Shown here in pieces: positions 17,378-27,329 of a stretch of 64,000 nucleotides of DNA (position 1 is the first letter of the stretch; each line of letters opens with the position of its first letter). The position numbers were made by a program, and so were the translations under genes. The stretch is from Vibrio tarriae (lineage in GTDB: Bacteria; Pseudomonadota; Gammaproteobacteria; Enterobacterales; Vibrionaceae), in assembly GCF_002216685.1 (NCBI RefSeq), contig NZ_CP022353.1, positions 1,364,001-1,428,000 of the forward strand, read 5' to 3'. The notes under the pieces are model-generated. The model was not told the DNA's origin. It saw nothing but the letters and a program-made list of their open reading frames with translations, and made no database searches.

Positions 17378-20290
17378 TACTTGCCACTCTTCACTTTTCA
17401 CCACGCGGTTACGCCCGAGTTTCTTCGCCGTCAATAATGCATGATCCGCCAGCTTCAAAACGGTTTCATAACTCTCCGCCTGCTGCGCATCGGCAAACCC
17501 AATACTCACTGTCACATTTAATCCCGGTGCTACTGCAGACAGATCAACCTGCTCAATCTTACAACGCAGCTTTTCAAAATAGCCCCAAGCTTGCTTAGGA
17601 TCCCCTAGGTATAAGATGGTGAACTCTTCACCGCCCCATCTCGCCACTCGGGTTTTGTCGCCAACATACCCAAGTAACTCTTGTGATACCGCTACAATGG
17701 CTTGGTCGCCGATAATGTGCGAATAACGGTCATTAATCTGCTTGAAGTGATCAATATCCAGCAGCGCAATACTGACTTGATGTTCTGGATATTGAAGACG
17801 TAAAAAGGCTTGTTTGAGATACATGTCAAACGCGCGGCGATTGGCAAGCCCAGTTAAAGCATCTTCTTTTGATAACCTTTCAAACTTTTCCGCTTGCAGA
17901 CGCAACTTTTGGGTTTGTAGAGCAACCTGCTCCACAAGGTAAAGTTCGCGCCGTTTTAGCATTCGAATACGCCACATGACAAGTGAGGCCGCCAACGCTA
18001 ACAGCAACATGCCAGCCATAAAAATTACTTCTTTGCGCTGCCACAAATGAGGTTCAATAGTAAACACGTAACTAAAAGTGGCATCATTCCACTCACCATA
18101 CGGATAACGGGCACTCACAAAAAATCGATATTTACCTGGTGCTAAATTGGTGTATTCCGCTTGGGTGTTATGACCTCGATATGACCAGCCCCGATCAAAC
18201 CCTTCGAGTTTTGTTCGATATTGCAATCGCTCTGACATCACAAAACCTAGCCCCACATATCCAAAGCTCACCCGGTTTGTGCCCGCCGCGGCAAGGTGTT
18301 GCTGATCAGGATTAATGCTTTCGCTGTCAAAACTGACAGATTCCAAAACCACAGGTAAACGCAATTCACTCAGTTGCCGAAGACGTTGCACCTTTATACT
18401 TGAAACGCCTTTTGCGGTCGCAAAAAGAAGCTCACCATTCGGCAAACTTGCAGACGCAGGGTTGGTACCTCCATTTGCCTGACTGGTTGCCATTCCGTCA
18501 CCTTCATCAAAATGCTCAAATTCAAGCTGCGTGTTCATACCATCAGCGACTGCTAACATCTGATCATAGTTGAGCTTCCACACCCCGCGGTTACTCGACA
18601 GCCAAACATGTCCCTCACTATCACGTAGCATTTGAAAGAACTTATCAATCGGTAAGCCTGCTGCTCGACCCACTAAAGATAGACTGCCATCACTCAATCG
18701 ATAACGAACAATGCCTCGATCAGTTGCCATCCAAACATAGTCTGGCTCCATATAGAAACCAAACACATACTGTGCTTGCTCCAGTGCTGTTAAATCAATC
18801 GGCCGGATCTTGCCTTCAGTATCAAAATAGGCAACGCCAACCGCTGTACCAATCCAGAGCTGGCCTTTCGCATCCATGGCAAGTGCCATAATGTAGTCGT
18901 CTGGGAGTGGTGAATTCTTCTTATTGTAAGTCGTTAGCATACCTTTAGGCGTTCGCTTAACGATGCCATTTTGCGTACCAATCCACAGGTTATCTTTTGC
19001 GTCGGTGACTATGGCTCTAACTTCATTACTGGGTAAACCGTTATTTTCATCCAGAACAGAGCGCAACTGGCCATTCTGCCAAAGGAGTAATCCCTTTTGT
19101 ACAGAACCTATCCAAACACTCTCGTTTTGCTGATCCGCTTTCGCCAGGCTTAATATGGATGGATGAATAGTAACATCTGGAGTCAGCGCGCTATGCGCCA
19201 ATCCGTCTTCAATAATACTTAATCCACGGCTAGTACCGACCATGACTCGTCGCTCATCTAATGGCAACAAGGTACGGACATAATCACCCACTAATCCTTT
19301 ATCACTGTTGATGTTGATGAAGGGCGCATCACGCAACCGCATGATGCCAGCGTTGGTACCCACCCATACACTGCCTTCGATATCTTGATACCAAGAGAGA
19401 ACTCGGCTATCGGGTAAACCACGGCTCGGCTCTAAGAATTGCAGTTGCTGATTTTTCAGGCGAGCAATACCGCGATTGACAGTACCAATCCACCAGTTTC
19501 CCGCGCGATCTTGCTCAACCAGAGTCACCATGTCTTTTTCTAACGGTGAAAACAGAGATTGAAAGCTTTCTTCAGTATTGATCCAAACTCCATGATCGGT
19601 TGCCACGACAAGCTCTTGATTCAAACTGATGGAAATATAGTTAATTCGCTCATAGCGCCCTATAGGAAGTTCCATAACTGACGATTGCCAATTATTAAAG
19701 CGATACAACCCTTTGTCGGTGGCCGCAAATACTACACCTTGTTGATTTTTGACTAAGCGATAAGCGCTGACATCGGTCAGTAGCCATCGATCTTCGCCAT
19801 AACGATTATCGCCCAAATATGGCCGAACCATTACACCAAGACCTTCAACCGCTAGCCATAAGTTTTGCGCATCATCAATCAATGCACTATTGACTAGGCT
19901 AGGCGCAGAGGGAAAAGATTGCCAGCCATAACTCTGCCTTTGAGTGATACTTCCTCGAGCACCTGCCACCAACAACCCATTGTTATACATTGGTAGTAAG
20001 GTGCGAGTACCTGAATCTGCCATTCCTGTTTGCGGACTACGATCAAACACCTGAAAATTGATGCCGTTATATCGCACCACACCTTCCCAAGTGGCAAACC
20101 ACAAATAACCGTCTCGTGTCTGGGCAATACTATTAATACTGTTGTGAGGTAAGCCATCAGTGGAGGTCCAAGTCTCCACAAAATAGTCTGAAATATGTTC
20201 GACTACGGCATAAACAGATGAACTGATGATCAGTAAAATCACTGAACAAATCCGCCCCCCGCAGCAAGCTAAAAGCCTAATTCCTGTCAT
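17360..20290 (-). CDS. Beta-propeller sensor diguanylate cyclase
   Basis: A 976-aa membrane protein: signal peptide or first segment at about 10-28, then some 650 residues of two-component-regulator propeller repeats. Repeats have the form W-x-G-T-x-x-G-I/V, for example WFATWEGVVRYNG and WIGTQNGIVKR. A Y_Y_Y domain follows (about 650-740, ending YPYGEWNDATFSYVF), then a membrane segment at about 755-775. A cytoplasmic GGDEF domain ends the protein, with GGEEF at 886-890 and a standard DALTGLANRRAF opening. No RxxD I-site is visible. It is probably an active cyclic di-GMP synthase sensing a periplasmic carbohydrate-like ligand, as HTCS proteins with the same propeller do. Confidence 0.92.
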   Translation of the reverse strand: MTGIRLLACCGGRICSVILLIISSSVYAVVEHISDYFVETWTSTDGLPHNSINSIAQTRDGYLWFATWEGVVRYNGINFQVFDRSPQTGMADSGTRTLLPMYNNGLLVAGARGSITQRQSYGWQSFPSAPSLVNSALIDDAQNLWLAVEGLGVMVRPYLGDNRYGEDRWLLTDVSAYRLVKNQQGVVFAATDKGLYRFNNWQSSVMELPIGRYERINYISISLNQELVVATDHGVWINTEESFQSLFSPLEKDMVTLVEQDRAGNWWIGTVNRGIARLKNQQLQFLEPSRGLPDSRVLSWYQDIEGSVWVGTNAGIMRLRDAPFININSDKGLVGDYVRTLLPLDERRVMVGTSRGLSIIEDGLAHSALTPDVTIHPSILSLAKADQQNESVWIGSVQKGLLLWQNGQLRSVLDENNGLPSNEVRAIVTDAKDNLWIGTQNGIVKRTPKGMLTTYNKKNSPLPDDYIMALAMDAKGQLWIGTAVGVAYFDTEGKIRPIDLTALEQAQYVFGFYMEPDYVWMATDRGIVRYRLSDGSLSLVGRAAGLPIDKFFQMLRDSEGHVWLSSNRGVWKLNYDQMLAVADGMNTQLEFEHFDEGDGMATSQANGGTNPASASLPNGELLFATAKGVSSIKVQRLRQLSELRLPVVLESVSFDSESINPDQQHLAAAGTNRVSFGYVGLGFVMSERLQYRTKLEGFDRGWSYRGHNTQAEYTNLAPGKYRFFVSARYPYGEWNDATFSYVFTIEPHLWQRKEVIFMAGMLLLALAASLVMWRIRMLKRRELYLVEQVALQTQKLRLQAEKFERLSKEDALTGLANRRAFDMYLKQAFLRLQYPEHQVSIALLDIDHFKQINDRYSHIIGDQAIVAVSQELLGYVGDKTRVARWGGEEFTILYLGDPKQAWGYFEKLRCKIEQVDLSAVAPGLNVTVSIGFADAQQAESYETVLKLADHALLTAKKLGRNRVVKSEEWQVKSGLH

Positions 20291-20889
20291 TATTCTAATG
20301 GTCCTTTACACTGGAAAACCGCCCCATTCTGGGTCTCAATGTTTTCTAGCATTAAGCTGGATAATTTTATTATTCGCTGATCATTTGGGCGTAATACAAA
20401 ACACCAAATCACCGAGGATGATAAGCGTTTTTTGATTTTGAAGCCTAGCTTTCCTTTACTCACTTGTCATAACAAGTGACTCAGGTTTTACTGACATTGC
20501 AAGACGACAACGATATCCGTTCAAGATGCTTGGCTATACTCTTCCTTTTTATTGTCCGCCAAGGTTTCATTACTTTTTCTTTCGTCGTCAATTGAAGTGA
20601 TGGATTATCTAATTTCTGATCACACTAATCACCATGTTTCTCTCATTTTTGTCGCACACAATTCATTATAAAAAATAAACTTTTCTGCTGAATTTTGCCA
20701 AAATTTCAGCCGAAAGAGTGAACGTAAGCATTCTATATTGAAACCGTTTGTCGATTATCTGCGTATTAGAATATACCCTTAAAAACACTCCGTATTTGTT
20801 TGGTTAATAAAGGTCTACACTACCACTAGATCTATTCTGAGCTATAGCTCGGAATCGCACAGGCATATCTCTTCAATAAGGAAAAAATA
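20291..20889. other. 600-bp intergenic region with one palindrome
   Basis: No gene is seen between the divergent propeller-GGDEF and peroxiredoxin genes. A perfect inverted repeat TCACTTGT-CATA-ACAAGTGA lies at about 20460-20479. Closer to the peroxiredoxin gene, TTGTCG (about 20749) is followed after some 17-18 bp by ATATACC, a weak promoter candidate. The rest is AT-rich and featureless to me. Confidence 0.4.
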
Positions 20890-21363
20890 ATGATTCAAAT
20901 CGGACAAACCTTGCCAAATGTTCAACTGAGCCAAAGAACCAGTGAGGGTACGCTGACTCACTCTGTGAACACTTTGTTTGCTAACAAAAAAGTCGTACTG
21001 TTTGCCGTGCCGGGTGCCTATACTCCGACCTGCTCAGAAGCGCATTTACCTGGTTATGTAGTACTGGCAGACAAATTTAAAGAGAAAGGCATAGACATGA
21101 TCGCTTGCGTTTCGGTTAACGATGCTTTCGTGATGAAAGCGTGGGGCGAAGCGCAAAATGCGAGCGAAATTTTCATGCTGGCTGATGGCGATGCGAGCTT
21201 TACTAAAGCCTTAGGTCTCGAAATGGACACAGGTAACTTTGGTGGTGTGCGCTCTCAACGCTACGCCATGGTGATTGAAAACAACGTAGTCACTCTACTC
21301 AATGTTGAACCACCAAAAACCTTCGAACTGAGCAAAGCGGAAACTGTGCTAGCCAGTTTGTAA
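20890..21363 (+). CDS. Peroxiredoxin, Prx5 type
   Basis: A thiol peroxidase of the AhpC/TSA superfamily, 157 aa, cytosolic. The peroxidatic Cys is in VPGAYTPTCSEAHLPGY (about 40-55), the Prx5 signature. The conserved Arg of the active site is in GVRSQRYAMVIE. It lacks the fused glutaredoxin domain found in some Prx5 homologues. AAGGAAAAAA precedes the ATG. A monocistronic gene, divergent from the propeller GGDEF gene. Confidence 0.93.
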   Translation: MIQIGQTLPNVQLSQRTSEGTLTHSVNTLFANKKVVLFAVPGAYTPTCSEAHLPGYVVLADKFKEKGIDMIACVSVNDAFVMKAWGEAQNASEIFMLADGDASFTKALGLEMDTGNFGGVRSQRYAMVIENNVVTLLNVEPPKTFELSKAETVLASL

Positions 21364-21456
21364 TTCTAGTCAAGAAACCCCGATACCTTGCCTTTTGGCT
21401 AAGTGCCGGGGTTGATGTTGTTTATTGATCCACTCACCCTTTCAAACATGCATGCT

Positions 21457-24400
21457 CTAAAAGCGATGATTTAAACGCGGATAACTTTCTAATAACTGCT
21501 TTGCGTGCTCAAAATCAAAATTCTCAATTGCTGAGATCAGCGCAGCTTGCTGCGTTGAATTCCACTGAGTGACTTGTCGAATCGACTTGCTCAGATTCAA
21601 TGCGGTGACATCATAATCATTGATCGCCTGTTGCAATTGTTGATACCACAATCCCCAATCTACGTTTGCCGCTAGCTGCGGCCCCTTATGCTGATTTTCC
21701 CATGCTGAGAGCTCATCATCGACTTGAGCAAGTACGCTTTGAGCCTGTTGAATCTGTTCAACGGATGGGCACACTTGTTGCTCTAAACACTGTTCCATCT
21801 CTGCTGCTAACTGAGCTAAGGTATCCAATCCTAAATTCGCAGCAGAACCTTTCAGAGTGTGAGCCACTCGAGTCGCAGAGCTCCAGTCTTGCGCTTCGAT
21901 TAATCCAGCTAAACTTTGTAAATCAATTGTTTGACTATCAATAAAGTGGCGCAGAATTTCAAAAAAGCGTTGTTGATTGCCCCCGATCCGAAAGATGGCT
22001 TGTTCCAGATCCACACCGGTCAGCTGAGGTAGATCAAACAATGTGCTACTCGCGACTTTCGATACGCTTGGTTTGTCTAGGGAGTACGATGAAGAGTTCT
22101 GTACATCACCCGCTTTAAGAAATTGCCTAAGTACCTGATAAAACTTATCCACTTCAATCGGTTTGGAGAGATGATCATTCATGCCCGCTTGCAAGCAACG
22201 TTCAATATCTATCGCCATTGCATTGGCGGTCATGGCAACGATAGGTAAGTTCTGCCAACGCGGATTGGCTCGAATATGCTCAGTCGCAGTGATCCCATCC
22301 ATGACCGGCATCTGCATATCCATTAACACCAGATCAAAATCGGCCTGCTCTAGCCTATCTAGCGCTTCTTGACCATGATTGGCGACCACAACGTTAAGAC
22401 CAGTGTCTTGCAGTAGCCCAAGCGCAACTTCTTGGTTAACCTCATTATCTTCCACTAGCAACAGACTCTGCCCGACAAAATTGGGGCGACTGTTTTGCAG
22501 CGCTTCGTTCGTCTTGTGGCGCACATGCTCAATACCATAGCTGGTCACAATCGCATCCAGCAGATTCGACGGATTAACCGGTTTGACAATTAAAGCGTCA
22601 ACCAGCTTGCTGTTCTCACCTTCAAGGTTAATTTCACGGCCATAAGCGGTGACTAAAAAGCTTTTCATGTGGCCACGAAGGCCGAGGGTTTTCACCCGAG
22701 TCAGTAACTCGATGCCATTCATTCCTGGCATGTTCCAGTCAACAAACAACATATCAAACGGTTTTTGCTGAATTTCTGACAGCGCCTCAAACCCATTACT
22801 CACAGTAACGACATTAAAACGCATTGCGGTCAGTAAAGAGTCAAGGATATGACGAGCAGAATCATTATCATCCACCACTAACACTCGTTTATCCGCTAGG
22901 CCATGCACAGGTTGGGAAATATCGCGCATTTTGGCGTCTTGCAGACCACACACTACCGAGAACTCAAAGGTTGAACCTTTGCCCTCTTCGCTATGAACGG
23001 CAATCTGTCCTCCCATCAGCTCGACCAGTTGCTTACTAATGCTCAAACCAAGGCCAGTACCACCATATTGACGAGTAATGCTGCTATCTGCTTGTGAGAA
23101 AGCATCGAACAAATCGTCGAGCTTGTCTTGGGCGATACCAATTCCCGTATCTTTGACCGCAAAACGCAGCGTCACTTGCTGTTCATCCAATTGGCTAACT
23201 CGGGCAGACAATACAATTTCGCCTTGAGAGGTAAATTTCACCGCATTGCCACACAGGTTCACCATCACTTGGCCGAGTCGTAGCGGATCGCCAATCAGTC
23301 CTAATGGGATGTGTGGATCAATATCCATCAAAAACTCAATGCCCTTTTCTTGTGCTTTCAACGAAACGACGGCCGTCACATTATCCAGCACATCATCAAG
23401 ATTGAAATCGATCCGTTCCACATTGAGTTTGCCGGCCTCCATTTTGGAAAAATCCAGAATATCATTGATGATGCCGAGTAAGTTTTTGGCGGATTCATTA
23501 ATCCGAGTCACGTATTTACGTTGAGTGGTATCGAGTTGGGTGTTCAATGCCAAATGGGCCATGCCCAAAATCGCATTCATAGGGGTACGGATCTCATGGC
23601 TCATGTTTGCTAAAAAGTCGCCTTTGGCCTGACTCATCGCATCAGCCGCCTCTTTGGCCTTGCGGAGCTCGTATTCCATCTCTTTGCGCTCGGTCATATC
23701 CAGCAAAATACCGACGATGCCATTGATCTTGTCTGCTCGATCGCTAAAGGACGCTTCATATACCAGCATCTCACGCTGAACACCGGTGTAATCGACCAGA
23801 GAAACTTCGTAATTTTGGCTACTTTGTTGCTGAGTCAACACTTGGTGCGCCGTGGCAAAGCGATCAGCCACTGCAGATGGGAAAATATCTTGCGGCTGTT
23901 TATTAATCACTTCGCTATTATGCAAACCCATTAAATCTAAGAACTTAGCATTCACTGTGAGGAATTTACCATCCGCACTCAAGCAGTACATCGGATTGGG
24001 AGTTGCATCGAGGATCTCTTGATTGAGCTGCGATTGCTCCAGCACTTTTCTCTCCGCTAGCCGTTGCTGCTCCGCATTTTGGCTAAGTTGAATCGCGACA
24101 GAAAGATCATCGAGCATCTGCGACAGCCAGTGATATTGCTGTATTGTCAACATGCCGACAGTACCCAACTCAAGTAGCGCAATAGGTTGATTGTTGACTT
24201 GCAGAGGCAGGTAATACACCTCATTCAGTGTGATAACCCCTGAGGTAGAAACCACTTGGAAGTTGCCATTGAGTGACTTCATCGCATAAGGCTTACCCGA
24301 ACGCAGCACACTAAAATGTGTCGTCGTTGGATCACTGTAGTCACGTTGTGCGGATTCGGCCTGCCCTACTCCTGCAATCCGGGTCAGTAACCCATTTTGA

Positions 24401-25443
24401 TAGATGTAGAGGCCAATCAGTTCAACCGGAAAATGGTGCAACAAAAACTGTGTAACTTGGTTGCACAAAGCTTCCGTGGTCGGGTGATTGCGAATGATGA
24501 TGTTGAAATCTTTCACCAAGGTATTAAAGCTTAACTGTTCGGCAATATGGTGAAATACCACATTTAAACTGTCGATAAAGCGTTGCAATTCTCCATACGC
24601 TTTTTGAGTCAAGGTAAACTCATAATCTTCACTGCGTACTTGCTTAACCACCGTTTTCAATAAAATGCTTAACGGAGCAACGTAAACAACCCAAAGAAGC
24701 GCAAAAGACACAATGATCACCAACAGAGACAAACTGACCAATACTGAGTTAACTTGCTCATAATATTGTGCTTTTTCATCGGCCGCTCTCACTTGAGATT
24801 CAATACGCCCTACGATATTGGAGTGCGCAGAACCGATGGCCGCCATGATTTTGGCTTTCTCCAAAAAATATTTTTCGCTATAGAGCAAAGAACGCGCAAA
24901 GTTAAGATCAGATTCTCCGGTGTAGCGGTATTCCCCCGCAAACTCTTTTTTCCATCCCTTCACTGCCATGAAGGCTTCACGCTCCAATGCCACTAGCTGA
25001 TCCGATAACGACAAGGCATTTTGTAATTCGAGAAACTCTACTGACCCAATGCCAGATTGACGAATGCGCTCAATTAAAGAGGGATAGCGCTGATTGGCAT
25101 TTGGAGTCAGCTCACTCGAATCGTTAAGAACAACCACATCCCAAAACTCGTAATCATTGTTGGTTGGCGCTGGCAATTTGCCACTGCGTACATCCAAAAC
25201 CTGGTTAAACATACGCAACCAGCGCTCATTGCCTGTGCTAGCATACGCTCGGGCAAACTTAGTCAAATGGTCTGAGCTTTGTTTTAATTCTTGAGACAGG
25301 CGATAGAAGTGAAAAAGCTGTTCACTATACTGATGACTCTCTAGTCTGAGATCTGCGACTTGCCGAGTCACTTTAAACATGGCAATAGCCAATATCGCCA
25401 TCAAGCAAAACAGTAGTACAAACATCGCTTTTATCGAGCGCAT
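21457..25443 (-). CDS. Hybrid sensor histidine kinase (PAS-HisKA-HATPase-REC-REC-Hpt)
   Basis: A 1328-aa inner-membrane phosphorelay kinase. Membrane segments at about 5-25 and 231-258 frame a periplasmic sensor. A GAF-like region (about 310-450), a PAS domain (about 475-590) and HisKA with HEIRTPMNAILGM (His near 614) follow. Then come the ATPase domain (GTGLGLSISKQLVELMGG), receiver 1 (VVDDND, phospho-Asp in FVDWNMPG near 900), receiver 2 (VEDNEVNQ, MDMQMPVMDG near 1040) and a C-terminal Hpt domain (HTLKGSAANLG near 1193). AAGGAGA precedes the ATG. It is divergent from a REC-HD-GYP gene, its likely partner. Confidence 0.94.
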   Translation of the reverse strand: MRSIKAMFVLLFCLMAILAIAMFKVTRQVADLRLESHQYSEQLFHFYRLSQELKQSSDHLTKFARAYASTGNERWLRMFNQVLDVRSGKLPAPTNNDYEFWDVVVLNDSSELTPNANQRYPSLIERIRQSGIGSVEFLELQNALSLSDQLVALEREAFMAVKGWKKEFAGEYRYTGESDLNFARSLLYSEKYFLEKAKIMAAIGSAHSNIVGRIESQVRAADEKAQYYEQVNSVLVSLSLLVIIVSFALLWVVYVAPLSILLKTVVKQVRSEDYEFTLTQKAYGELQRFIDSLNVVFHHIAEQLSFNTLVKDFNIIIRNHPTTEALCNQVTQFLLHHFPVELIGLYIYQNGLLTRIAGVGQAESAQRDYSDPTTTHFSVLRSGKPYAMKSLNGNFQVVSTSGVITLNEVYYLPLQVNNQPIALLELGTVGMLTIQQYHWLSQMLDDLSVAIQLSQNAEQQRLAERKVLEQSQLNQEILDATPNPMYCLSADGKFLTVNAKFLDLMGLHNSEVINKQPQDIFPSAVADRFATAHQVLTQQQSSQNYEVSLVDYTGVQREMLVYEASFSDRADKINGIVGILLDMTERKEMEYELRKAKEAADAMSQAKGDFLANMSHEIRTPMNAILGMAHLALNTQLDTTQRKYVTRINESAKNLLGIINDILDFSKMEAGKLNVERIDFNLDDVLDNVTAVVSLKAQEKGIEFLMDIDPHIPLGLIGDPLRLGQVMVNLCGNAVKFTSQGEIVLSARVSQLDEQQVTLRFAVKDTGIGIAQDKLDDLFDAFSQADSSITRQYGGTGLGLSISKQLVELMGGQIAVHSEEGKGSTFEFSVVCGLQDAKMRDISQPVHGLADKRVLVVDDNDSARHILDSLLTAMRFNVVTVSNGFEALSEIQQKPFDMLFVDWNMPGMNGIELLTRVKTLGLRGHMKSFLVTAYGREINLEGENSKLVDALIVKPVNPSNLLDAIVTSYGIEHVRHKTNEALQNSRPNFVGQSLLLVEDNEVNQEVALGLLQDTGLNVVVANHGQEALDRLEQADFDLVLMDMQMPVMDGITATEHIRANPRWQNLPIVAMTANAMAIDIERCLQAGMNDHLSKPIEVDKFYQVLRQFLKAGDVQNSSSYSLDKPSVSKVASSTLFDLPQLTGVDLEQAIFRIGGNQQRFFEILRHFIDSQTIDLQSLAGLIEAQDWSSATRVAHTLKGSAANLGLDTLAQLAAEMEQCLEQQVCPSVEQIQQAQSVLAQVDDELSAWENQHKGPQLAANVDWGLWYQQLQQAINDYDVTALNLSKSIRQVTQWNSTQQAALISAIENFDFEHAKQLLESYPRLNHRF

Positions 25444-25563
25444 GTTCTCTCCTTCTACACATTGTATTTATGCAGCTTATTCCCGAAGTTTAGCTATAGT
25501 TTAATCAACCGGTGTCAGTTTAATCATAAATACCTAAACTTTGTGATGAATAGGATGTTTCAC

Positions 25564-26703
25564 ATGTCAATGGAAGACCTTAGCCAATGTACGATACTGA
25601 TCGTCGATGATTCGCCAGACAATATCGCCTTTATGTCGCAAGGGCTAGCACAGTACTATCGAATCAAGGCGGCGCGCTCAGGGAAATTAGCGCTTGAGAT
25701 CTTGGCACAATATCCGGTTGATCTGGTTCTGCTCGATATCGTTATGCCAGAAATGTCGGGCTATGAGGTAATTAATCAAATCAAACATAACCCGCATACC
25801 GAGCATATTCCGGTGATTTTTCTTACAGGTAAAAGTAGTCCCGAAGATGAGCAATTAGGCTTTGAGCTCGGCGCAGTCGATTACGTTTTTAAACCAGTCA
25901 GTATTCCACTGCTTAAATCGCGCGTTCACACTCACTTACAAAATAAGCGCTCCAAAGACATTCTATTGAATCAGAACGATTATCTGGAAAATGAAGTATT
26001 GCGCCGATCCGGAGAGTTGGATCGCATGCAAGATGCGGTGGTGTTTGCATTAGCAAGCCTTGCAGAAACACGCGACCCGGAGACAGGTAACCACCTACTG
26101 CGCACTCAACATTACGTGAAAGTGTTGGCACAGCGCCTCGCCACCACGGAAAAATACCGTGATGTATTGAGCCCGACCGTGATTGATACTTACTTTAAAG
26201 CGGCACCCTTACATGACATAGGTAAAGTTGGTATCCCCGACAATATTCTGCTCAAACCGGGGAAATTGACCCAAGATGAGTTCACCATCATGCGTAATCA
26301 CGCCTTGTTGGGTAAGCTTGCTCTGGAAAAAGCGGAGAAGCTTTCTGGTGCCTGCACAGCGCTCATCAATGCCGCCAAAGAGATCGTGATTGGTCATCAC
26401 GAGAAATGGGATGGTTCTGGTTATCCAATGGGTTTGAGAGGTGAAGCCATTCCACTTAGCGCCCGTTTAATGGCACTCGCCGATGTGTATGACGCTTTGA
26501 TTTGCCGACGTGTGTATAAAGCACCAATGAGTCATGAAGAGGCCAAAGCGATCATTTTACAAGGCCGAGGTTCGCATTTTGATCCTATGGTGATTGATGC
26601 TTTTTTACAGGAAGAGCAGAACTTCATCGACATTGCACAGCAGTTTGCCGATGAAGAATCCGCTTATTTACCCACTCAACTCGCTCAGCAAGCGTCCGGT
26701 TGA
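25564..26703 (+). CDS. Response regulator with HD-GYP phosphodiesterase output
   Basis: A 379-aa cytosolic protein. The receiver domain (about 8-125) has DD in VDDSPDN, phospho-Asp in LLDIVMPEMSGYE and Lys in FKPVS. The HD-GYP domain (about 150-350) has HDIGKVGIPDNILLKPGKL, HHEKWDGSGYP and ADVYDAL. All metal ligands and the GYP motif are intact, so it should hydrolyse cyclic di-GMP. The frame is open from 25462, but TAGGA at 25551-25555 fits the ATG at 25564 (MSMEDLSQ). The 3' end overlaps maiA by 19 bp. Confidence 0.94.
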   Translation: MSMEDLSQCTILIVDDSPDNIAFMSQGLAQYYRIKAARSGKLALEILAQYPVDLVLLDIVMPEMSGYEVINQIKHNPHTEHIPVIFLTGKSSPEDEQLGFELGAVDYVFKPVSIPLLKSRVHTHLQNKRSKDILLNQNDYLENEVLRRSGELDRMQDAVVFALASLAETRDPETGNHLLRTQHYVKVLAQRLATTEKYRDVLSPTVIDTYFKAAPLHDIGKVGIPDNILLKPGKLTQDEFTIMRNHALLGKLALEKAEKLSGACTALINAAKEIVIGHHEKWDGSGYPMGLRGEAIPLSARLMALADVYDALICRRVYKAPMSHEEAKAIILQGRGSHFDPMVIDAFLQEEQNFIDIAQQFADEESAYLPTQLAQQASG

Positions 26704-27329
26704 TTTTCTGGAGCGGCCTGCGCAAACGCAGGCAAAGCGTGTAACCTTGCAGCGATATGTTGTAAGGTGGGATAACGACTCATATCGAGATCAAACCGCT
26801 CAGCATTATAGACTTGAGGCACTAAACAGACATCGACTAGAGACAAACGATTGCCTACACAATATTCACCTGCCGTGTAGCGCAATTTCTCTTCCAAGCC
26901 TTGAAAGCCTTTATCAATCCAGTGACGATACCAACGGTTTTTTTCTTCATCGGCCACCCCAAGCTTGGCGGTAAGATACTGCAAAATCCGCAAATTATTG
27001 ATCGGATGGATATCCGCTGCGATGTCTAACGCTAACGCTTTCACTTGATAACGCTCGGCACCTCGCTCTGGAATCAAACGGGGTTCGGGATAAGTTTCAT
27101 CCAAATACTCAATAATCGCCAGCGACTGATTCAAGCAGAGCTCACCATCGATGAGCACTGGGATCAACTCACTAGGATTGAGGCGATGAAAATCAGCATG
27201 ATGCTGCTGCCCCCCGTTTTTATTCAAATGCACGGTGCGTGACTCATAAGCCAACTGTTTAATATTGAGGGCAATACGTACCCGATACGCGGCAGACGAA
27301 CGCCAATAACCATAGAGAACTAAACTCAT
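26685..27329 (-). CDS. maiA: Maleylacetoacetate isomerase
   Basis: A zeta-class glutathione transferase that isomerises maleylacetoacetate to fumarylacetoacetate in tyrosine/homogentisate breakdown. The active-site signature SSAAYRVRIALN is close to the N terminus, and the thioredoxin-like part holds NPSELIPVLIDGE and LNQSLAIIEYLDE. Two adjacent ATG codons exist (27332 and 27329). The second has better spacing to AAGGAAG and gives 214 aa. The start overlaps the stop of the fumarylacetoacetase gene. Last of the operon. Confidence 0.95.
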   Translation of the reverse strand: MSLVLYGYWRSSAAYRVRIALNIKQLAYESRTVHLNKNGGQQHHADFHRLNPSELIPVLIDGELCLNQSLAIIEYLDETYPEPRLIPERGAERYQVKALALDIAADIHPINNLRILQYLTAKLGVADEEKNRWYRHWIDKGFQGLEEKLRYTAGEYCVGNRLSLVDVCLVPQVYNAERFDLDMSRYPTLQHIAARLHALPAFAQAAPENQPDAC

